The notes: generated by a model from the letters alone, not told the origin. 6,069 nucleotides of DNA from Pseudomonadota bacterium (GCA_023430145.1 JAEZCD010000390.1:1-6069); one strand, 5' to 3'; positions 1 to 6,001 are shown, counted from the stretch's first letter. A program made the numbers and translations.

Positions 1-497
1 CGCCGCAGCGGCTCGAGCGGCTCGGCGCCAATCTGGAGCGCCTGAGGCTCTCGGCCGAGATCGTCGCGGCGGATGCGAGAAACTTCGCGGCTGAGCCATT
101 CGATGCCGTGCTGCTCGATGCGCCGTGCAGCGCGACCGGCACCATCCGCCGTCATCCGGACGTCGCCTGGTTGAAGCGGGAGAGCGATCTTTCCGGGCTG
201 ACCGCCCTCCAATCCGAGCTGCTCGATGCGGCGGCGAAGCTCGTGAAGCCGGGCGGAAAGCTCGTCTATTCGGTCTGCTCGCTGGAGCCGGAGGAGGGCG
301 AGCGCCAGGTCGAGGCGCTGCTCGCGCGCAACGCCGATTTCCGGCTCGCCCCGATCGCGCCGGCCGAGATCGGCGGCCTCGCCGAGCCGATCACCCCGGC
401 CGGCACGCTGCGTGCTTTGCCGACGCACATGCCGCACGCGGAGCCGCGGCTCGCCGGGCTCGACGGCTTCTACGCCGCCCGCCTCGTGCGCAGGTAA
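1..497 (+). CDS. rsmB: RsmB-type 16S rRNA (cytosine-C5) methyltransferase, C-terminal part (5' end outside window)
   Basis: This is the 3' part of an RsmB/NOP-family SAM-dependent RNA methyltransferase, which in E. coli methylates C967 of 16S rRNA. The gene enters the window already open, with the first complete codon at base 3, and ends at a TAA at 495-497. Both hallmark cysteines are visible. The DAPCSATGT motif IV holds one (codon 126-128), which in this family acts in product release. The YSVCSLEPEEGE motif VI holds the other (codon 276-278), the nucleophile that attacks cytosine C6. An acidic stretch around AEIVAADARNF upstream fits the SAM-binding fold. The N-terminal NusB-like domain, if present, lies outside the window. 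The next gene on the same strand is a heparinase-like protein, an order common in Rhizobiales. RsmF-type paralogues share both motifs, so the exact target base is inferred. Confidence 0.9.
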   Translation, partial: PQRLERLGANLERLRLSAEIVAADARNFAAEPFDAVLLDAPCSATGTIRRHPDVAWLKRESDLSGLTALQSELLDAAAKLVKPGGKLVYSVCSLEPEEGERQVEALLARNADFRLAPIAPAEIGGLAEPITPAGTLRALPTHMPHAEPRLAGLDGFYAARLVRR

Positions 498-590
498 TCG
501 CTGTCGGCACCCGCGCCCTTGGACTATGATGTTCGAGAATCGGATGAAGCGCATGCGAGCATGCCGGCCGCGCGGGGGGCGCGTCTAGTC

Positions 591-2342
591 ATGGCCCGGA
601 GTGCCGTGGCCGACCGTACCCGTCTCGCCCTCTTTCTCGCCGGCCGCAGCCTGTCGGCCGGCTCCGGCCGCCTGCTCGACCTCTCGTCGCTGCCGAGCCG
701 CATCGCGACGCCGACCTCGGACCGGCTGCTGATCGCCCCGCAGGATCTGCGCACCACCGACCCGACGCGGGCGGCCGAGATCTATTCCGGCCGCTACACC
801 TTCGCCGGCAAGACGCTCGACGGGCTCGGCCGCTCGCCCTTCTCGGTGCCGGCGCCGTCACCGGAATGGCGCGACGCGCTGCACGGCTTCGGCTGGCTGC
901 GGCACCTGCGCGCCGCCGACTCGGCGCTCGCCCGCAGCCATGCCCGGGTGCTGGTCGACGAATGGATCTCGCTCGGCGGCGGCCCCGACGCCGGCGCCTG
1001 GACGCCGGAGATCGTCGGCCGGCGGGTGATCTCCTGGCTCTGCCAGTCGCCGCTGATTCTGGACGGCGCCGACCGCGCCTTCTATCGCCGATTCCTGCGC
1101 AGCCTGTGCCGCCAGGTCCGCTACCTGAAGCGCCGCCTGCCGGCGACGCGGCCCGGCCTGCCGCGGCTGACGGTGCTGGCCGCGCTCTCCTTCGCCGGCC
1201 TCTGCCTCGCCGGCCAGACCGGCCTGCAGCGCTTCGCCTCGCGCCGGCTCGGCGAGGAGATCGAGGCCCAGGTTCTCCCGGACGGCGGCCACGTCTCGCG
1301 CAACCCGGACGCGCTCGTCGCGCTGCTGCTCGACTTCCTGCCGCTGCGCCAGGCCTACGCGGCGCAGAACGCGGCGCCGCCGGTGCCGCTCCTCAACGGC
1401 ATCGACCGGATGATGCCGATGATCCGCTTCTTCCGGCACGCGGACGGCAATTTCGCGCTCTTCAACGGCATGGGGCCGACACCGATCGACACCATCGCCA
1501 CCGTGCTCGCCTATGACGATGCGCGCGGCGCGCCGGTGCTGAACGCCCAGCACAGCGGCTACCAGCGGCTCGAGGCCGGCCGCACCGTCGTCATCGCCGA
1601 CACCGGGGCGCCCCCGCCGCTGCCGCTGAGCGGCGAGGCGCATGCCGGCTGCCTCTCCTTCGAGCTGTCGAGCCGGGCGAACCGCATCGTCGTCAATTGC
1701 GGCCTGCCGGTCTTCAATCGGGAGGGCTGGCGCTCGGTCGCCCGCTCGACGGCGGCGCATTCGACTCTCGTGTTCGAGGACACCTCCTCCTGCCGCATGG
1801 TCGCCTCGGCGCGGCTGAAGCGCGTCGTCGGCGCACCGATCGTCTCGGGGCCGACCGCCGTGCCGGTCGAGCGGGCCGATCGCGACGAGGGCGTGGCCGT
1901 GCGCGCCTCGCATGACGGCTACGTCGCCCGCTTCGGCATCGTCCATTCGCGCTCGCTGCTGCTCGCTATCGACGGCACGCGGCTGCATGGGCAGGACCGG
2001 CTGTCGCTGGCGCAGGGGCGCCAGCTGCGCGGCAGCGGCGAGTATGTTCTGCGCTTCCACCTTCACCCCTCGGTGCGGGCCAGCAAGGTGCAGGACGGCC
2101 GCGGCGTCCTCCTCGTGCTGCCGAACCGCGAGGCCTGGCTGTTCACCGCGAACGAGCTGCCGATCGAGATCGAGGAGAGCATTTTTCTCGCCGGAGCGGA
2201 CGGGCCGCGGCGGGCCGAGCAGATGGTGGTGCGCGGCGTGTTCCGCGAGCGGCCGGAGACGAGCTGGCTGTTCCAGCGCACCGAGGCGCCGGGCGGCCGT
2301 CGCCCGCGCGACGAGGAGGAGTGGGCGGAGCTGCCGCTGTAG
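591..2342 (+). CDS. Heparinase II/III family protein
   Basis: A protein of 583 residues from the chosen ATG, similar in length to the heparinase II/III-like proteins found beside rsmB in many Rhizobiales. The N-terminal half is rich in helix-forming residues, as expected for the alpha/alpha-toroid of this fold, and includes HGFGWLRHLRAAD and the DGGHVSRNPD motif (D231 to about D240). The C-terminal part from about residue 320 (SGYQRLEAGRTVVIADTG) to 560 matches the beta-sandwich heparinase II/III-like domain, with a conserved AHSTLV histidine at 390. Characterised relatives are polysaccharide lyases acting on uronic-acid polymers, but the substrate of this chromosomal clade is not known to me, and no clear signal peptide is seen. 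Start choice: in-frame TTG (519), ATG (561) and ATG (591) are possible. The 591 start gives MARSAVADRTRL, which resembles how I expect homologues to begin, and has a G-run at 574-579. The 561 start lacks a clear ribosome site. It lies 93 bases after rsmB and may be co-transcribed with it. Confidence 0.87.
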   Translation: MARSAVADRTRLALFLAGRSLSAGSGRLLDLSSLPSRIATPTSDRLLIAPQDLRTTDPTRAAEIYSGRYTFAGKTLDGLGRSPFSVPAPSPEWRDALHGFGWLRHLRAADSALARSHARVLVDEWISLGGGPDAGAWTPEIVGRRVISWLCQSPLILDGADRAFYRRFLRSLCRQVRYLKRRLPATRPGLPRLTVLAALSFAGLCLAGQTGLQRFASRRLGEEIEAQVLPDGGHVSRNPDALVALLLDFLPLRQAYAAQNAAPPVPLLNGIDRMMPMIRFFRHADGNFALFNGMGPTPIDTIATVLAYDDARGAPVLNAQHSGYQRLEAGRTVVIADTGAPPPLPLSGEAHAGCLSFELSSRANRIVVNCGLPVFNREGWRSVARSTAAHSTLVFEDTSSCRMVASARLKRVVGAPIVSGPTAVPVERADRDEGVAVRASHDGYVARFGIVHSRSLLLAIDGTRLHGQDRLSLAQGRQLRGSGEYVLRFHLHPSVRASKVQDGRGVLLVLPNREAWLFTANELPIEIEESIFLAGADGPRRAEQMVVRGVFRERPETSWLFQRTEAPGGRRPRDEEEWAELPL

Positions 2343-2654
2343 GCGGCATCCCCTTTGCTATGGCATTCACGCAATCTCAGAGGGAGGCTTATCCTCCCCC
2401 TGAAAGGGGGAGGTCGAGACGGCGAAGCCGTCCGGGTGGGGGTCCTCTGCGGCGACGCGGCGGCGAGAAGACCCCCACCGGCTCGCTGCGCGAGTCCGCC
2501 TCCCCCTTTCAGGGGGAGGATGGGAGCCCTCTCGACCTGTTGCGACAGAGCAACCCGCGGATGTTTGAATCTCGTAGCCCTTCCCCGCGGGCGACAGGTG
2601 GTTGCCGATCGCGCCGGTCCGCATGCGCCGGGGCGCACCCGTCCCGAGCAAAGG
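2343..2654. other. Convergent intergenic region with REP-like element, no gene seen
   Basis: These 312 bases lie between the stop codons of two converging genes, the heparinase-like gene (+) and the GntR-family gene (-). I see no credible coding sequence: open frames crossing it are low-complexity Arg/Pro/Gly-rich shadows. The left part is filled by the composite palindrome at 2391-2521. The remainder holds a small perfect stem GTTGC-GACAGA-GCAAC (2539-2554). It also holds a CCCGCGG copy at 2554-2560 facing CCGCGGG at 2585-2591, about 24 bases apart. No T-tract follows any of these stems on either strand, so a classical intrinsic terminator is not supported, although the strong hairpins could still limit read-through from both sides. 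Confidence 0.7.
2391..2521. repeat. Composite REP/BIME-like palindromic element with four nested hairpins
   Basis: The outer 23 bases at 2391-2413 are an exact reverse complement of 2499-2521. Each outer arm is itself a hairpin: CCTCCCCCT-GAA-AGGGGGAGG on the left (2393-2413) and its mirror with a TTC loop on the right (2499-2519). Inside them are GACGGC-GAA-GCCGTC (2418-2432) on the left and CTCGC-TGC-GCGAG (2482-2494) on the right. The GGTGGGGGTC at 2435-2444 pairs exactly with GACCCCCACC at 2470-2479 around a 25-base centre. The layout (palindromic units in head-to-head orientation, extragenic, between convergent genes) is that of REP/BIME elements. Similar cctcccccttt-type intergenic repeats are, to my knowledge, frequent in Rhizobiales genomes. 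No mobilising RAYT transposase is present in the window. Confidence 0.85.
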
Positions 2655-3305
2655 TCAATACCTGCCGAACAGCAGCTTCAGCCGCACCTCGCCGGCCTTG
2701 CGGATGTGGTCGCGGGCGGCGGCTTCGGCGCGGTCCGGGTCGCGCGCCTCCATCGCGTCGAGGATGGCGAGGTGCTCGCGATAGACCGCCTCGACGCGGC
2801 CCGGCAGCTCGAACGTGGTGCCGCGCACGAGGGCCAGCGAATCGGCGATCCGCGTCAGTGCCGGCTGCAGGTAGCGGTTGTGCGAGGCCTCGCTGATCAT
2901 GGCGTGGAACTGCTTGTTCATGCGCGCATGCTCGGCCGGAACGTCCTCCGGAATGGTCCGGCTCACCTCGGCCATCTCGCGCAGCGATTCGAGCTCGAGC
3001 GGCGAGGCGTGCTGGGCCGCGAAGCGCGCGGCCGCCCCCTCCAGGAATTCGCGGACGGCATAAATCTCCATCACCTGCTGCTTGTCGAGTTCGGCCACCG
3101 CGAAGCCGCGGATGGGCGTCAGGGCCAGAAGGCCCTCCGACAGGAGACGGTTGATCGCCTCGCGCACCGGCGTCCGGCTGACGCCGAGCTTCTCGGCGAT
3201 CTCGGCCTCGCGCACCCGCTGGCCGGGCTCGAGCACGCCGTCGCGGATGAAGCCCTTCAGCGTCGTGTGGACGCGCTGCGACCGCGAGATGCTCGAATTG
3301 TCCAT
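2655..3305 (-). CDS. GntR-family transcriptional regulator with FCD ligand-binding domain
   Basis: A 216-residue protein, a typical length for the FadR/FCD subfamily. Residues 10-72 form the GntR winged helix-turn-helix: REAEIAEKLGVSRTPVREAINRLLSEGLL gives the HTH and recognition helix, and the wing follows in TPIRGFAV. Residues 78-212 form the all-helical FCD effector domain. The usual metal-site pattern is seen in the order NKQFH (N130, H134), H178 and H200. The first ligand is Asn where Asp is common, so metal binding is plausible but not certain. FCD regulators usually sense small carboxylates or sugar acids. The ATG at 3305 was chosen over an upstream in-frame start at 3410 because translation from there would add an Arg/Cys-rich tail running into the mmgE-like gene. 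An AGGGAG ribosome site lies about 11 bases upstream. It follows the MmgE/PrpD gene by 58 bases on the same strand, so it probably shares its transcript and regulates its own operon and the divergent gene. Confidence 0.92.
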   Translation of the reverse strand: MDNSSISRSQRVHTTLKGFIRDGVLEPGQRVREAEIAEKLGVSRTPVREAINRLLSEGLLALTPIRGFAVAELDKQQVMEIYAVREFLEGAAARFAAQHASPLELESLREMAEVSRTIPEDVPAEHARMNKQFHAMISEASHNRYLQPALTRIADSLALVRGTTFELPGRVEAVYREHLAILDAMEARDPDRAEAAARDHIRKAGEVRLKLLFGRY

Positions 3306-3363
3306 GGTCCGTCCGGCTCCCTGTCCCGCGGATCGCTGCGACGATCGCCGGGCGCGCTTCGCC

Positions 3364-4734
3364 TTATGACTGCAGCAGCGGCCGCAGCGCAACGATGTCC
3401 GCCGCGGCATCGAGCGTCAGCACCGCCTCCACCAGCCTTTCGGCGCGCGCGCCGATCACCGGCTCGAGCAGGTCGAGCGATTTGGCCACCACCTCGGCGC
3501 GGGTCATCGGATTGGCCGGTGTGCCCTTCACCGCATGCGTGCGGAAGGTGACGTCGCGGCCGTCCTTGGTGACGACGCGCAGGATCACCTGACGCGGCGG
3601 CAGGGCAGTGGTCAGCTCGGCGTTCGGGATCAGCGTCGTCCGCTTGCGCAAGGCGAGAAGCGCCGGGTCCGACATGCGGGCGGGGTCGTGGCTGCTCTCG
3701 AAGGTCATCGCGCCCTCGACGAAGAACAGCGCGACGAGGTGCTGCACGTTGATGTTCGGCATCGCCCGGTCGTCGACGAGCCGGCAGCGGTCGTCCGGCA
3801 GCTCGATCACCATTTTTTCGATGTTCTCCGCCGTGACACCCTCGTTCTCCATCATGTGCGTCGCCGCATCGATGGCGCCCTGGATCGGCGAGCCGACGCA
3901 CCATTTCTTGATGGTCGCCTCCATGACCTCGAACCGTTCGCCGAGCCCCTTCACGAGCTCGTCCGGGCGCGGGTCGTTCGAGAAGGCGGTGAAGAAATTA
4001 TTCTCGCCCGACAGCGCGTCGGCGACACCCGTAAAACCCGCCGCGACCATGCCGGTGGCCGACAGGGCGTTGCGGGCCGTCATGCCGCCGAAGTCGAACG
4101 CCTTCTCGATGTGCTCCTCGTCGCGCGCCCAGCATTGCACGCCGGACGCCTGCTGCACGGTGTAGGAGAGCACGTAGCGGATCTGCTCGGGCGTGAACCG
4201 CATGAGCGCGGCCGCCGCCGCCGCGGCGCCGAAGATCGGCCCGACGCTGTGCGTCGAGTGGCCGCCGGCATAGAGCTTTCGCGGGCCGAGCGACAGGTTG
4301 AAACGGGTGCCGACATCATAGCCGAGGGCGACCGCATTGAGGAACGCGGGGCCCGACTGGCCGGCGATCTCGGCGGCGGCGAGCGCCGCGGCGACGATTC
4401 CGCAGCCCGGGTGAAAGCGGCCGCCGAGATGGGAATCGTCGGTCTCGTCGGCGTGGCCCATCATGCCGTTGGCGAGCGCCGCGTCGACCGGGTTGGCGAG
4501 GAAGCCCGAGCCGATCACCGTGCAGACCGGCTTGCCGCCGAGGCTTTTCACATAGGCGGCGGCGAGCCGGCCGACCTTCAGCTGCGAGCCCGAGACGGCC
4601 GCCGCCAGCGTGTCGAGGACATGGTGCCGCGTCTTCTCCAGCACCTCTTCGGGCAGCGGCCGATCGAGCGCCCCGGCTATGTAGCGGGCCAGCTTCTCCG
4701 TGCCCTCGGAAACCTGCTGGTCGGTCTCGATCAT
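3364..4734 (-). CDS. MmgE/PrpD family protein
   Basis: A full-length 456-residue member of the MmgE/PrpD family, which includes 2-methylcitrate dehydratase (PrpD), cis-aconitate decarboxylase and iminodisuccinate epimerase. Seen in order: helical N-terminus with VLDTLAAAVSGS (39-50), the Asp/His cluster NGMMGHADETDDSH (89-102), HPG (108-110), GGHSTHSVGPIFGAAA with H159, HIEKAFDFGGMTARNA with K211, then the lid domain. H159 and K211 fall where active-site His and Lys lie in cis-aconitate decarboxylase. The usual YPxCxxxHxxID segment is instead WCVGSPIQGAID, with Gln285 in place of the conserved His. The start at 4734 is supported by AGGGAG six bases upstream. It leads a two-gene leftward operon with the FCD regulator and diverges from an enolase-superfamily gene, which points to catabolism of a hydroxy- or dicarboxylic acid. 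The exact reaction cannot be called. A decarboxylase, dehydratase, epimerase or isomerase is possible. Confidence 0.9.
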   Translation of the reverse strand: MIETDQQVSEGTEKLARYIAGALDRPLPEEVLEKTRHHVLDTLAAAVSGSQLKVGRLAAAYVKSLGGKPVCTVIGSGFLANPVDAALANGMMGHADETDDSHLGGRFHPGCGIVAAALAAAEIAGQSGPAFLNAVALGYDVGTRFNLSLGPRKLYAGGHSTHSVGPIFGAAAAAAALMRFTPEQIRYVLSYTVQQASGVQCWARDEEHIEKAFDFGGMTARNALSATGMVAAGFTGVADALSGENNFFTAFSNDPRPDELVKGLGERFEVMEATIKKWCVGSPIQGAIDAATHMMENEGVTAENIEKMVIELPDDRCRLVDDRAMPNINVQHLVALFFVEGAMTFESSHDPARMSDPALLALRKRTTLIPNAELTTALPPRQVILRVVTKDGRDVTFRTHAVKGTPANPMTRAEVVAKSLDLLEPVIGARAERLVEAVLTLDAAADIVALRPLLQS

Positions 4735-4772
4735 CGCTCTCTCCCTGCCAGCCCGGACACCCGGGCCGGCCC

Positions 4773-4802
4773 TTCATAGCGCATTTGCATGCCCCTGTTT
4801 AA
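4773..4802 (-). promoter_or_regulatory. Possible promoter of the mmgE-gntR-like operon
   Basis: On the minus strand, TTAAAC (plus-strand GTTTAA, 4797-4802) and TATGAA (plus-strand TTCATA, 4773-4778) are separated by 18 bases. They match three and four positions of the sigma-70-type consensus. The -10-like box would lie 38 bases upstream of the MmgE/PrpD ATG, leaving room for a short leader. The spacer includes a GCAT-TTGC-ATGC inverted repeat (4781-4792). This is the best pair by eye, not a strong match. Confidence 0.3.
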
Positions 4803-4804
4803 CC

Positions 4805-4833
4805 CGGTATTCGTCGGTATGCGCAATTTGCGC
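4805..4833. promoter_or_regulatory. Candidate operator: tandem CGGTAT repeats plus GCGCAA-T-TTGCGC palindrome
   Basis: CGGTAT occurs at 4805-4810 and again at 4815-4820, one helical turn apart. It is directly followed by a perfect 13-base odd palindrome GCGCAA-T-TTGCGC (4821-4833). A related half, GCGCATTTGC, sits at 4779-4788. E. coli NanR, an FCD-type GntR regulator, is known to bind tandem GGTATA repeats, and the UxuR/ExuR site also contains a GGTATACC core. The GGTAT repeats are therefore a reasonable site for the FCD regulator encoded at 2655-3305. The palindrome could be the real dimer site instead, or a site for another protein. The position between the two divergent genes would allow control of both. 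Confidence 0.45.
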
Positions 4834-4857
4834 GGCGGACGGCTCGTGCCGCCGCGC
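4830..4857 (+). promoter_or_regulatory. GC-rich leader hairpin before the enolase-superfamily gene
   Basis: GCGCGGCGG (4830-4838) is an exact reverse complement of CCGCCGCGC (4849-4857), enclosing a 10-base loop. If transcription starts upstream, this nine-pair stem would lie in the 5' leader just before the ribosome-binding region (4864-4880). Its left arm overlaps the right half of the GCGCAA-T-TTGCGC palindrome, so DNA-level and RNA-level roles cannot be separated here. In GC-rich DNA such stems also arise by chance. Confidence 0.35.
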
Positions 4858-4863
4858 CACGAC

Positions 4864-4880
4864 AGGGAGCTGGGGGGAAG
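4864..4880 (+). promoter_or_regulatory. Ribosome-binding region deciding the GTG start at 4883
   Basis: An AGGGAG (4864-4869) and a second purine run GGGGGGAAG (4872-4880) precede the GTG at 4883, with the second only two bases away. The next protein residues (KIVGLKATPHHIEVPL) are the normal first strand of enolase-superfamily proteins. An in-frame ATG at 4700 would overlap the MmgE/PrpD gene and add about 61 residues unlike the family, so the GTG is preferred. Confidence 0.6.
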
Positions 4881-4882
4881 CC

Positions 4883-6001
4883 GTGAAGATCGTCGGGCTG
4901 AAGGCGACGCCGCACCACATCGAGGTCCCGCTACCGCTGTTCAAGGTGAACGTCGTCACCCGGCGCATCGTCTTCCTGCAGCTCTTCACCGACGAGGGGA
5001 TCACCGGCTACGGCCTCACCGGCGGCCAGTTCCTGCCCTGGTCGGTGGTGGCGGCGCTCGAGAACGATTTTCTCGAGCTCGTGCACGGCATGGACCCGCG
5101 CGACACCGAGGCGATCCACGAAAAGGCCTGGTGGGCGCTCAACCAGAGGAGCTTCACGGGCGTCTTCTCCTTCGCCCTGTCGGCGCTCGACATCGCCTGC
5201 TGGGACATCAAGGGCAAGGCCGCCGGCCGCACGATCGCGCAGCTGCTCGGCGGCTTCCGCGACTGGGCGCCGACCTACATCACCTTCGGCTTCCCGGTCT
5301 ACGACCGCGAGCAGCTCGTCGAGGCGGCAAAAATCCAGGTCGCCAAGGGGGTGACGCGGCTGAAGATGGTGGTCGGCGTGCACAAGAACGGCTGGGCCGA
5401 GGACGCCCGCCGCATCCACGCCGTCCGCGACGCGATCGGCCCCGACGTCGAGCTGATGCTCGACGCCAACTACAAGTTCTCGCCGGTCGACGCCAAACTT
5501 TTGGCGCGCGAGATCGAGGACGCGAAAATCGTCTGGTTCGAGGAGCCGGTGTTCGCCAACGATCTGCGTGCCATGGCGCAGCTGCGGCGCGAGACGCGCA
5601 TCCCGATCGCCGCCGGCCAGATGGAGGGCCATCGCTGGCGCTACAAGGATCTCATCGAAGCGGGCGCGGTCGACATTCTGCAGCCGAACGTCTGCTACAA
5701 TGGCGGCTATACGGAGACCCAAAAGGTCGCCGGCATGGCGCAGGCCTTCAACATCCCGATCGCCAATGGCGGCGGCTGGCCCCTGCACAATCTGCACACC
5801 ATGGCCGGGCTGATGAACGGCTGGCGGGTGGAATACCACCTCGGCATGCAGGAGGTCGGCGAGCGCATCTTCGTCGACCCGCCGAAGCCGGAGGGCAACA
5901 TCGTGCGGGTGGGGACGAAGCCCGGCCTCGGCCTCGAGCCGAACTTCGACGCGCTGGACGAGTTTTTGATGAAGCCGGGCCAGAAGCTGCCGGGGCATTG
6001 A
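4883..6001 (+). CDS. Enolase-superfamily protein, mandelate racemase/muconate lactonizing type, with atypical active site
   Basis: A 372-residue protein, normal for the mandelate racemase/muconate lactonizing enzyme family, whose members abstract a proton alpha to a carboxylate to dehydrate, racemise or cycloisomerise acids. Residues 1-125 form the N-terminal capping domain (ALSALDIACWDIKGKAAGRTIAQLLGG at 98-124 is its conserved end). Residues 130-350 form the modified TIM barrel. Metal-ligand positions seen are D194 in LDAN and the EEP glutamate at 220/221, but the third is Gln246 (PIAAGQ) where Glu is usual. The KxK catalytic motif reads R159-L-K161. The Asp of the His-Asp dyad appears as N269 (LQPNVCYNGG), with H302 (GGWPLH) the likely His. 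It starts at GTG 4883. It diverges from the MmgE/PrpD gene and is probably controlled by the linked FCD regulator. The substrate is unknown; a sugar-acid or hydroxy-acid dehydratase or racemase is possible, as is altered chemistry. Confidence 0.9.
   Translation: MKIVGLKATPHHIEVPLPLFKVNVVTRRIVFLQLFTDEGITGYGLTGGQFLPWSVVAALENDFLELVHGMDPRDTEAIHEKAWWALNQRSFTGVFSFALSALDIACWDIKGKAAGRTIAQLLGGFRDWAPTYITFGFPVYDREQLVEAAKIQVAKGVTRLKMVVGVHKNGWAEDARRIHAVRDAIGPDVELMLDANYKFSPVDAKLLAREIEDAKIVWFEEPVFANDLRAMAQLRRETRIPIAAGQMEGHRWRYKDLIEAGAVDILQPNVCYNGGYTETQKVAGMAQAFNIPIANGGGWPLHNLHTMAGLMNGWRVEYHLGMQEVGERIFVDPPKPEGNIVRVGTKPGLGLEPNFDALDEFLMKPGQKLPGH

Larger units (their letters stand above)
4735..4882. promoter_or_regulatory. 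Divergent intergenic control region
   Basis: This 148-base gap separates the leftward mmgE-gntR-like operon from the rightward enolase-superfamily gene, so it must carry both promoters. It is locally more AT-rich between about 4773 and 4830 than the surrounding DNA. It contains CGGTAT tandem repeats, an odd palindrome and two GC-rich stems (separate entries). A weak promoter-like pair for the rightward gene is TTGCAT (4785-4790), 17 bases, then TATTCG (4808-4813), with three of six consensus matches each. That pair would place the CGGTAT repeats over the -10 and start region, fitting repression. Promoter calls in alphaproteobacteria from sequence alone are unreliable. Confidence 0.6.

Noticed and set aside
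858..2066. Long open frame antisense to the heparinase gene (about 400 codons)
   Set aside because: The product is Arg/Ala/Gly/Asp/His-rich low-complexity sequence without recognisable motifs. Long antisense frames are expected opposite a GC-rich gene with strong third-position bias.
2391..2521. CRISPR array or attachment site
   Set aside because: The repeats are inverted, not direct, there are only two arms and no spacers of even length; no cas gene or integrase is present.
2355..3551. Plus-strand open frame crossing the REP-like element and the gntR gene
   Set aside because: It runs through the palindrome and antisense to a well-supported regulator. The product looks like out-of-frame translation.
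3535..4779. Long plus-strand open frame opposite the MmgE/PrpD gene (about 414 codons)
   Set aside because: It mirrors the antisense of a clearly conserved protein, and its product is repetitive Arg/Gly/His-rich sequence with no family signature.
4700..4882. Upstream in-frame ATG extending the enolase-superfamily protein by about 61 residues
   Set aside because: The extension overlaps the divergent MmgE/PrpD gene and its leader, reads as non-coding sequence, and family N-termini begin at the GTG-started KIVGLKA.
4931..5998. Minus-strand open frame opposite the enolase-superfamily gene (about 355 codons)
   Set aside because: Antisense shadow of a conserved protein, with composition typical of such shadows.
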